Below are positions 37,156 through 43,986 of a stretch of DNA of 64,000 nt, in pieces (position 1 is the stretch's first letter; every line of letters begins with the position of its first letter). The position numbers and the translations under genes were made by a program. The DNA lies in the NCBI GenBank assembly GCA_964523405.1, contig CAZGAQ010000009.1, forward strand, positions 62,001 to 126,000, in the 5' to 3' direction. Source of the stretch: CAZGAQ01 sp964523405 (GTDB lineage Bacteria; Planctomycetota; Phycisphaerae; UBA1845; Fen-1342). The notes beneath the pieces were generated by a model, which saw only the letters and a list, made by a program, of their open reading frames with translations, had not been told where the DNA came from and did no database searches.

Positions 37156-38907
37156 TCATGCGCGGCCGGCGGCAGCGGTGCGGACTTTGCGTTTCTTGGC
37201 GACGAAGGCGAGGACATCCTTGGCGGGGTGGGCGTTGAGGACATCGCCGCGGCGGACCCAGGCGCGGCGGGCGGTCATGACGCCGAAGCGGATTTGTTCG
37301 AGCTGATCGGTGGCGTGGGAATCGGTGTTGACGACCAGCATGGCGCCGGCGGCGCGAGCCATCCGGGCGTGCTCATCCTTGAGGTCGAGGCGGAAGTTGT
37401 TGGCGTTGATCTCGAGGGCGGTGCCGGTGCGGGCGGCCGCGCGGCAGATGGCCTCCATGTCGAGGGGCATCGCTTCGCGCTCGTTGATGAGACGGCCGGT
37501 GGGGTGGCCGATGCAGTTGACGTAGGGGTTCTGCATGGCGGTGAGGATGCGGCGGGTGTTGGCCTCCTGGTCGAGGGTCATGCCGTTGTGGACGGAGGCG
37601 ACGACGAAGTCGAGCTGGGCGAGGATTTCGTCGGAGTAATCGAGGCGGCCATCGGCGAGGATATCGACCTCAGAGCCGATCCACAGGCGGATGTCGTCGG
37701 TACGGCGGGCGATGGCGCGGACGTCCTTGATGTAGCCGTGCATGAGCTCTTCCTTGAGCCCGCCGGCGATCGCGCTGCTCTGGGAATGCTCGGTGATGCA
37801 GAGGTACTCGTAGCCGCGGTCGCGGGCAGCGGCGGCCATCTCTTCAATCGTGTTGCGGCCGTCGCTGGCGACGGTGTGCATGTGCAGGTCGCCGCGGAGG
37901 TGGCCGACCTGGAGGAGGTCGCGCGGGACTTCGGTGAGGTCGAGTTCGCCGAGGTTTTCGCGCAGCTCCGGAGGGATCCAGGGCAAGTCGAGGGCGGCAT
38001 AGACGTCCTCCTCGGTCTGGCTGGCGACGAGGTGGTCGCCGGCGTAGAGGCCCAGCTCGTTCATCGTCCAGCCGCGCTGCGTGGCGCGCTCGCGGACGCG
38101 GCCAACATGGTCGCGGCTGCCGGTGAGGGTGTGCCAGGCGGCGCCGAAGGACTGGGGCGGGACGACGCGCAGGTCGACGCGCAGCGAGCCGATGGGTTCG
38201 TAGTCGACGAGGACGAGGATCTTGCTGGCGGTGGCTTTGAGGACTTCGGTGACGTGCTGGAGCTTGGCGAACTGGCGGACGACCTTCTCGGCATCGTCGG
38301 CGCTGCATAGCAGGTCGAGGTCGCCGACCGTTTCGCAGCCGCGGCGGAGCGAGCCGGCGAACTCGGCGCGCTCCACGCCTTTCATGGCGAGGACGGCACC
38401 GCCGAGGAGGGTGGAGATTTTCCAGGCCATGCCGAGGCGGGTGCGTCCGGCGTTGCGTTCGAGGAACTCCATGCCACGGACGATCTGCTCAATGGTCTTG
38501 GGGCCGAAGCCTTTGACGGACTTGAGCTGTCCGGACTGAATGGCGACTTTGAGCTCGTCGGGGGAGCAGATGCCGCAGTCGCGCCAGAGGGCGGCGGCGC
38601 GCTTGGGGCCGATGGTCGGGATGGCGAGGAGGCGCAGAACCGATTCCGGCACCTCGGAAAGCAGCTCTTCGCGAAGCGTGAGCCGTCCCGTCGTGAGGAG
38701 CTCCTGGACTTTCTCGGCGGAGGACGGGCCGACGCCTTCGAGCTGGGTGAGCTCGCCGCGGGTGGCCACCTCGTTGATGTCCATGGGGAGGTCGTTGATG
38801 GTGCGAGCGACGCGGCGGTAGGAGTGGGCGCGGAAGCTGTCCTCGCCCTTGATCTCGAGGAGGACGGCAACCTCGTTGAAGACCTGAGCGACCTCGGCGT
38901 TGGTCAT
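37156..38907 (-). CDS. polX: DNA polymerase/3'-5' exonuclease PolX
   Basis: 583 residues in bacterial PolX order: helix-hairpin-helix repeats (LTQLEGVGPSSAEKVQELL; LAIPTIGPKRAAALW; VKGFGPKTIEQIV), then the polymerase palm with EFAGSLRRGCETVGDLDLL (two catalytic Asp) and LRVDLRVV (third Asp), then a C-terminal PHP domain. The PHP metal ligands are all visible: GDLHMHTVASDG, CITEHSQ, GSEVDIL, VASVHNG, GHPTGRL and NTDSHA. It fills short gaps in base-excision repair and proofreads with the PHP nuclease. ATG 38907 fits the family N-terminus (MTNAEVAQVF); GTG 38928 is in frame. Confidence 0.93.
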   Translation of the reverse strand: MTNAEVAQVFNEVAVLLEIKGEDSFRAHSYRRVARTINDLPMDINEVATRGELTQLEGVGPSSAEKVQELLTTGRLTLREELLSEVPESVLRLLAIPTIGPKRAAALWRDCGICSPDELKVAIQSGQLKSVKGFGPKTIEQIVRGMEFLERNAGRTRLGMAWKISTLLGGAVLAMKGVERAEFAGSLRRGCETVGDLDLLCSADDAEKVVRQFAKLQHVTEVLKATASKILVLVDYEPIGSLRVDLRVVPPQSFGAAWHTLTGSRDHVGRVRERATQRGWTMNELGLYAGDHLVASQTEEDVYAALDLPWIPPELRENLGELDLTEVPRDLLQVGHLRGDLHMHTVASDGRNTIEEMAAAARDRGYEYLCITEHSQSSAIAGGLKEELMHGYIKDVRAIARRTDDIRLWIGSEVDILADGRLDYSDEILAQLDFVVASVHNGMTLDQEANTRRILTAMQNPYVNCIGHPTGRLINEREAMPLDMEAICRAAARTGTALEINANNFRLDLKDEHARMARAAGAMLVVNTDSHATDQLEQIRFGVMTARRAWVRRGDVLNAHPAKDVLAFVAKKRKVRTAAAGRA

Positions 38908-39056
38908 CACCGGTTCTCGTGCTGCCACAATCCCTGTTTATAGACCGCGGGACAGCGCCGAACAAGCCACAGTGCCCGCTCCCGCGTCTGTATATAATTG
39001 TCATGACGCGGACGCGCCGGTGTTGCGCGGGCACGTCGGTCGCGTGAGGAGCACCC

Positions 39057-39314
39057 ATGGCCGCCCCCAGGCACGGTACCGGTCCGATTGCTGTTGACGA
39101 GACGCCCGGGAAGAAGTCTTACTGCACGTGCGGTTGGTCCGAGAAGCTGCCGTATTGTGATGGGGCACATCGCCGCATGGAAACGGGGTTGCATTCCTGC
39201 AAAGTGGAAGTGACGGCGCCGGGCCGGGTCTACGTGTGTCAATGTCACCAGACGAAGACGCCGCCGTGGTGCGATGGAACGCACGAAACGCTGGCGTCGG
39301 GGGAAGCCGGGTGA
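39057..39314 (+). CDS. CDGSH iron-sulfur protein with two cluster motifs
   Basis: 85 residues. Two CDGSH motifs are complete: CTCGWSEKLPYCDGAH (residues 23-38) and CQCHQTKTPPWCDGTH (61-76), each giving three Cys and one His for a [2Fe-2S] cluster. Bacterial proteins of this length with two motifs bind two clusters and are thought to serve redox or cluster-transfer roles. No membrane anchor is present. ATG 39057 has GAGGAG 5 nt upstream. It diverges from polX across 149 bp and is followed tail-to-tail by rsmB. Confidence 0.92.
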   Translation: MAAPRHGTGPIAVDETPGKKSYCTCGWSEKLPYCDGAHRRMETGLHSCKVEVTAPGRVYVCQCHQTKTPPWCDGTHETLASGEAG

Positions 39315-39398
39315 ATGGCAGTGTGCGCCCACATGCTGTGCAAACGCAGTAATCACAATGGATTGTAGCTCGGTGCCGAGGGGGTTATCAGATAGCGA

Positions 39399-40805
39399 CT
39401 ACGTGGGACCGGTGTGGGTGAGGCGGGCGAAGTAGCCGCCGTCGCGCCAGTCCGACAAGCGTGGTCCCCAGGCGGGGAGCGTTGTCTCTTCGGCGTCGAG
39501 GCGCCAGGCGGGGTGAGCGGCGAGGAATGCGGCGACGAGTTGCTCGTTCTCGGCGGGTTCGATACTGCACGTGCTGTAAACGATTCGGCCGCCCGGTGTT
39601 GCGCATATGGCGGCGCGATTGAGCAAGGCGTGTTGCGTTTGGACAAGAGCGGCCAGCTTGGGGGGGGTGAAGCCGAGGCGGGCTTCGGGGCGTTTGGCGA
39701 TCACGCCGGTGTTGGAGCAGGGGGCATCGACGAGAATGGCGTCGAAGCGAGGCAGTGTGCCCAGGGCTTCCGGGTCGGGTAAATGCCGGGTGCGGATCGA
39801 TGCCAGGCCGAGGCGGGCGACATTGGCGTCGACGCGGCCGAGGCGGTCGGCGTCAGGGTCGCAGGCGATGATGGTCGCGCGATCATTTGCGGCGATGGCC
39901 AGTGCGAGGGATTTGCCGCCGGGGGCGGCGCAGAGGTCGAGGATGCGCTCGCCGGGTAGGACGCCGACGGCGAGAGCAGCGCGGTGGGCGGTGGTGTCCT
40001 GGACGTAGACAAGGCCGCCGGCAAAAGCGGGCGAGTCCATGACGGGCGCGGACGCCGGGAGGAAGGCGGCGACAGGAGTGAACTCGGCGGCGGTGTCGCT
40101 GTCGGGTTGGAAGCAGTGGGCGAAAGCGTCGGGGGTGGCGCGGAGCGGGTTGCGCTGGAGGACGGTGACAGGGACAGCTTGTGAGGCCCAGGAGATGGCC
40201 TCGGCCGCGACGGGGCCGTGGCGGGCAACGAGCGCACGATATTGGTCGAGGTGCTGGCCGGTGGCAGCGGCGAGGTGAGCGCTGTGCGCATCGTCGTCCT
40301 GCGGGGGCGGCAGGATGGCGGTGTGGAACGTGCAGGCGCGGTCCCAGCCGACGCGGATGTGGTGGGGATTGAGGCGCTGCCAGGTTGTCGAGCGCTCGAG
40401 CACGGCGCCGCTGAGACGGCGCAGGATGGCATTCACCATGCCGGAGGCGCGGCCGGGGACCTGGCGACGGGCGAGGGTGACGGCCTGGTCGACGGCGGCG
40501 AAGACGGGGATGCGGCTCATCCAGATGATTTGGTAAGCGGCGGTGGCAAGGATCGCACGCAGGGTGGGGGTGGTGCGGCGGCGGTCGTAGCGGGCGAGTT
40601 GGGCGAGAACGTGGTCGATGGTGAGGGCGTGGCGGACGGCGCCTTGGGCGATTTCCATGGCGAGGCCGGCTTCGCGTCCCGCGAGGGTGCCGGCGGAGCG
40701 CATCTGGCGGAGGGCCTCGCCGGCAAACTGCTTACCCCCCAGCGCGTCGGCGACCGCGAGGACCGCGGCGGTGCGGCCGTCGGACTTGTGAGGAGCGGGG
40801 GGCAT
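39399..40805 (-). CDS. rsmB: 16S rRNA m5C967 methyltransferase RsmB
   Basis: 468 residues. The N-terminal NusB-like domain (GGKQFAGEALRQMR, AYQIIWMSRIPVFAAVDQAVTLAR) precedes a SAM-dependent RNA methyltransferase domain: GERILDLCAAPGGKSLALA, DPDADRLGRVDANVARLG, VDAPCSNTGV with the first catalytic Cys, and IVYSTCSIEPAENE with the second. It methylates C967 of 16S rRNA. ATG 40805 overlaps the fmt stop (ATGA), so the pair is translationally coupled, a common fmt-rsmB arrangement. The long upstream frame to 41108 lies inside fmt and is rejected. DAPCS is followed by N rather than the more usual G. Confidence 0.93.
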   Translation of the reverse strand: MPPAPHKSDGRTAAVLAVADALGGKQFAGEALRQMRSAGTLAGREAGLAMEIAQGAVRHALTIDHVLAQLARYDRRRTTPTLRAILATAAYQIIWMSRIPVFAAVDQAVTLARRQVPGRASGMVNAILRRLSGAVLERSTTWQRLNPHHIRVGWDRACTFHTAILPPPQDDDAHSAHLAAATGQHLDQYRALVARHGPVAAEAISWASQAVPVTVLQRNPLRATPDAFAHCFQPDSDTAAEFTPVAAFLPASAPVMDSPAFAGGLVYVQDTTAHRAALAVGVLPGERILDLCAAPGGKSLALAIAANDRATIIACDPDADRLGRVDANVARLGLASIRTRHLPDPEALGTLPRFDAILVDAPCSNTGVIAKRPEARLGFTPPKLAALVQTQHALLNRAAICATPGGRIVYSTCSIEPAENEQLVAAFLAAHPAWRLDAEETTLPAWGPRLSDWRDGGYFARLTHTGPT

Positions 40806-41755
40806 CAGGGCTCCACAGGGACGAAGCGATCGCCGCGGGCAAGGCGGCGGCCGTTGGCGAAGGCGGCGAAGGACATGAGCTTGCCGCTGGCGGGGCGGAG
40901 CTCCAGGAGGCGGACGCGGCCGGCGCCGGTCTGGACGGTGCCGTCGTCGGTGATGTGGCCGGGGAGCAGGTCGGGGGTTGGGGGTGTGGTGTCGTCGGCG
41001 ACGGCGGCGCGGGCGAGGAGGACGCGTTCCTGTTTTCCGGCTTGGGTGACGAGGAGGCAGGCGGCGGCGGGCCAGGACCACAGGCCGTTGATGCGGCTGG
41101 CGACGCACGTGGCGGGCTGCGACCAGTCGACGGTGCCTTCGGCTTTGGCGAGTTTGGGGGCGCGCGTGGCCTGGGCGGGGTCCTGTTGTACGGGTTGCGC
41201 GCGGCCGGACTCGATGTCGCGCAGGACGTCGACGATCAACTCAGCGCCGAGCTGGGCGAGTTGGTCGTGCAGTTCGTCGGCCGTCTGGGTGGGGCCGATT
41301 GCGGTGGAGCGTTGGCCCCAAATGGCGCCGGCGTCCCAACGTTCGTTGAGCTGGAAGACGGTGACGCCGGTGGTGGTTTCGCCGGCGATGACGGCGCGCT
41401 GGAAAGGGGCGGCGCCACGGTACTTGGGGAGCAGCGAGCCGTGGATGTTGATGCAGCCGCGCGGCAGAGCGGCGAGGAGCGCGGGGCCAATCTTCTGGCC
41501 AAAGGCGACGACCACGCCAAGGTCGGCGTGGTCGAGCGTGGCGGCGAAGTCCAAGGCGTTGACGTCCTCGGTCTGCACATGACGCAGGCCGAGCGCGTCG
41601 GCGGTGGCGTGGATGGGGGTGGGGCGGATCTCGCGGCCGCGGCCGGCGGGGCGGTCGGGCTGGCTGATGACGGTGGTGACGGCGTGTCCGGCCTGCAGGA
41701 TGTTCCGCAGGGCCCCCACGCCAAACTCGCCGGTGCCGAGGAAGACGACGCGCAT
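40805..41755 (-). CDS. fmt: Methionyl-tRNA formyltransferase
   Basis: 316 residues. It formylates initiator Met-tRNA using 10-formyl-THF. Markers: MRVVFLGTGEFGV start, PDRPAGRGREI, the catalytic block GCINIHGSLLPKYRGAAP (Asn and His), and NERWDAGAIW holding the catalytic Asp. The C-terminal tRNA-binding OB domain is present. ATG 41755 has GGAG 5 nt upstream. rsmB overlaps its stop. Peptide deformylase, the other usual partner, is not in the window. Confidence 0.95.
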   Translation of the reverse strand: MRVVFLGTGEFGVGALRNILQAGHAVTTVISQPDRPAGRGREIRPTPIHATADALGLRHVQTEDVNALDFAATLDHADLGVVVAFGQKIGPALLAALPRGCINIHGSLLPKYRGAAPFQRAVIAGETTTGVTVFQLNERWDAGAIWGQRSTAIGPTQTADELHDQLAQLGAELIVDVLRDIESGRAQPVQQDPAQATRAPKLAKAEGTVDWSQPATCVASRINGLWSWPAAACLLVTQAGKQERVLLARAAVADDTTPPTPDLLPGHITDDGTVQTGAGRVRLLELRPASGKLMSFAAFANGRRLARGDRFVPVEP

Positions 41756-41858
41756 GGTGACTCCGGTCGGCCGCGGGGCAGGACAAGGCCGCGGGCGACC
41801 GGTGGTTATCGTAACCGGTCAGCGCGGGGACGTAAGGGGTGGGAGCGCGGAGCGGGTG

Positions 41859-42485
41859 TCAGGGTGCGGCCGGGGTTGGCGCGGCCACGTGGTCGGCGAG
41901 GTAGTTGAGCATTTGCTGCCAGGAGTTGCAGATCGGTGGCAGCTCATAGCGAAGCATGTCGGACAGGAGGACGAGGTCACGGGCTTCGAGGGCGTCGCGT
42001 ACGCCGGCGAGTTTGTTGACGGCCTCCTCAAACCAGGCTTGGACGTTGCGGCCGTCGTAGGTTTGCCGGGCGAGGTCCTGGTTGACCAGGCCGCTGCACT
42101 GCACGAGGACACGATGGCAAGTGTTCCACAGGCCGATGAACTCGCTGATCTCGCCGACGGCGGCGGCGGCCGCGCCGGACTGGAGGCGCTCGGCGATACT
42201 GGCCAGGTGGTCACCGGCGGCGGCGTATTCGAGGCCGAGGCCGCGCAGGGCGTCGCCGACGAGCTGGATGGGCTGGCCCGATTCGAGGTCGATCTGCATA
42301 TCGGCGGCGACCGGCTGGGGCAGGCGGGACTGGAGGTCGCTGTCGCCGAGCGTTTGGCCGTTGAGCGCGACCGAGACGATCAGGCAGTCGTCGTGGGCGG
42401 CGCGCACCTGCTGGATCAGGTCTTCCAGGGTGCAGTCCGGGGCGATGCTGGAGCTCAGGCGCTGGCCGTCGAGGGTTACGATCAT
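41859..42485 (-). CDS. Conserved-looking hypothetical protein, possible ubiquitin-like N-terminus
   Basis: 208 residues, family not recognised. The first ~75 residues (IVTLDGQRLSS, LEDLIQQVRAAHDD, LIVSVALNGQTL, DMQIDL) alternate strands and one helix in the order of a beta-grasp fold. The remaining ~130 residues look all-helical with two conserved-type Trp/Cys patches (EFIGLWNTCHRVLVQCSGLV; LPPICNSWQQMLNYL). No signal peptide or membrane segment. ATG 42485 has GGAG 8 nt upstream, arguing it is real; codon use matches its neighbours. It lies upstream of fmt by 103 bp on the same strand. No function is proposed. Confidence 0.65.
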   Translation of the reverse strand: MIVTLDGQRLSSSIAPDCTLEDLIQQVRAAHDDCLIVSVALNGQTLGDSDLQSRLPQPVAADMQIDLESGQPIQLVGDALRGLGLEYAAAGDHLASIAERLQSGAAAAAVGEISEFIGLWNTCHRVLVQCSGLVNQDLARQTYDGRNVQAWFEEAVNKLAGVRDALEARDLVLLSDMLRYELPPICNSWQQMLNYLADHVAAPTPAAP

Positions 42486-42584
42486 GTGGTGTTCTCCAGG
42501 CACTGCTTATCGGAGTGCGTTGGGGAAGGGACGTGCCGGTCGCGCAGAAGTTGCCGGTTCGCTTGCGGGGGCTATGATGCGGGC

Positions 42585-42914
42585 ATGAGCGACGGGAAGC
42601 CGGCGTGGTTGCGCAACTGGCTGGAGCGGCATCAGCATCCGGTGTCGCGGGGGCTGCATTACGTGGGGATTCCGCTGGCGGTGGGGGCGCTGGTGCTGGG
42701 GCTGGTGCAACTGGTGCAATGGCGGTGGGACCTGTGGTGGCGGCCGGTGGCGCTATTGGTAATGGGGTACCTGCTGCAGTGGATTGGGCATCGGATTGAG
42801 GGGAATGATGTGGGGGAGGTGATTTTGATCAAGAAGCTGCTGGGGCTGACATACGTGGCGGTCGCGCCGCGGTACACGGCAGCCGGGGCGCAGGGGGACA
42901 AGTCGCGCGGTTAG
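42585..42914 (+). CDS. Mpo1-like (DUF962) small membrane protein
   Basis: 109 residues with two hydrophobic hairpins. The Mpo1/YGL010w pattern is partly visible: RHQHPVSRGLHYVGIPLAVG and GYLLQWIGHRIEGND, carrying His residues that in yeast Mpo1 bind Fe2+ for alpha-oxidation of 2-hydroxy fatty acids. The bacterial members are largely uncharacterised. The ATG at 42585 has only a weak ribosome site. Its last four bases overlap the end of the convergent STAS gene. Assignment to the family is moderate. Confidence 0.7.
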   Translation: MSDGKPAWLRNWLERHQHPVSRGLHYVGIPLAVGALVLGLVQLVQWRWDLWWRPVALLVMGYLLQWIGHRIEGNDVGEVILIKKLLGLTYVAVAPRYTAAGAQGDKSRG

Positions 42915-43414
42915 GAGCGCTTTTCGAGTTCCTTGCGGAGCGACTCGGCGATGGGGTTGAAGACGCGCCCGTTGGAGGAGCTGACGTGCGCGAGGTCCTC
43001 GTGCGCGTGGAGCATGAGTTCGAGGGCCTCGGTATCGGCGGCGGAGTCCGCACAATCCAGATGTCGCAAACGGGTGGGAGGCGGAACTGTGTCGAACTCG
43101 AAGAGTGCGGTGAGGCCCATGGTCTGGAGGCTGCAGCGGCAGACGCCGGGACAGCGTGAGACGATGAGGTGGCCCTGGAGCTGGGCCATGCGGCGGTGGA
43201 GCTTGATCATCCAGCCGGCGAACGTGCTATCGATGAACGCGCAGCCGTTGAGGTCGAGGGCCACCGACGGCTGGGGCGGGTGGTGGTCGAGGTATTTCTG
43301 CACGAGCGCATCTACGGTCACGGAGACCTGGTAGGTGGCCGCACCATCGATGGCAAGAAAGAACTGACCTTCCCGAACCCCATAGTGAATACCGAGCGGA
43401 CCGGACTGCGGCAT
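42911..43414 (-). CDS. STAS-domain protein (anti-sigma factor antagonist-like)
   Basis: 167 residues. The N-terminal ~110 residues form a STAS domain: YGVREGQFFLAIDGAATYQV, SVALDLNGCAFIDSTFAGWM (position of the regulatory Ser/Thr in SpoIIAA-like proteins) and LIVSRCPGVCRCSLQTMG. The C-terminal ~55 residues are helical and charged. STAS proteins pair with anti-sigma kinases in partner switching; no RsbW-like kinase adjoins it, but a sensor histidine kinase with an RsbU-like N-terminus lies 0.6 kb away. ATG 43414 has GAGGAG 5 nt upstream. Confidence 0.82.
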   Translation of the reverse strand: MPQSGPLGIHYGVREGQFFLAIDGAATYQVSVTVDALVQKYLDHHPPQPSVALDLNGCAFIDSTFAGWMIKLHRRMAQLQGHLIVSRCPGVCRCSLQTMGLTALFEFDTVPPPTRLRHLDCADSAADTEALELMLHAHEDLAHVSSSNGRVFNPIAESLRKELEKRS

Positions 43415-43498
43415 ACCAGCTCCTCGCCTTCAGCGTTGTACAATCCTATCGGTGAGGGAGCGTCGCTTCGGGAATTGACCTGTAGCGGGAGCGATGTG

Positions 43499-43876
43499 AT
43501 GGCGCAAAGCGTAGCCATTATCGGGGCGTCCGCGGACCGGGCGAAGTTCGGGAACAAGTCCGTGCGCGCACACGCCGACCGCGGCTGGCGGGTCTACCCG
43601 GTGAATCCGCGGGCGGTCGAGATTGAAGGGTGGCCCGCCTACGCGAAGCTGGCGGACATTCCTGGGCCGGTCGACCGGGTTTCGTTGTACGTGCCTCCGG
43701 AAGTGGGGCTGGCGCTGCTGGACCAGATCGCGGCGCTGCGGCCGCAGGAAGTGTACGTGAACCCTGGGGCGGAGAGCGTGGAGCTGCTAGCCCGCGCGCG
43801 GAGCCTGGGGCTGAACGTGGTCGTGGCGTGCAGCATGCTGGCGATCGGAGCGCCCCCGGAGCAGTATGACGATTGA
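43499..43876 (+). CDS. CoA-binding domain protein (YccU-like)
   Basis: 125 residues, a single Rossmann CoA-binding domain: SVAIIGASADRAKFGNKSVR, GWRVYPVNPRAVEIEG, DRVSLYVPPEVGLALLDQ, and QEVYVNPGAESVELL. It resembles the N-terminal domain of NDP-forming acyl-CoA synthetases, standing alone as in YccU. Such proteins bind CoA in the cytoplasm; their role is unclear. ATG 43499 has GGGAG 7 nt upstream. It diverges from the STAS gene and precedes the histidine kinase by 110 bp. Confidence 0.85.
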   Translation: MAQSVAIIGASADRAKFGNKSVRAHADRGWRVYPVNPRAVEIEGWPAYAKLADIPGPVDRVSLYVPPEVGLALLDQIAALRPQEVYVNPGAESVELLARARSLGLNVVVACSMLAIGAPPEQYDD

Positions 43877-43986
43877 GGCGGGGTCCGCGCGGCGTCGTCG
43901 CGGCCGGGCAGCGCGCTTGGCCAAGTTGCGTGATTGCGGTTATCGTCGGCGGGGTGCTGGCGCTGGTGGTGGCGCGCGAGAGCGGG

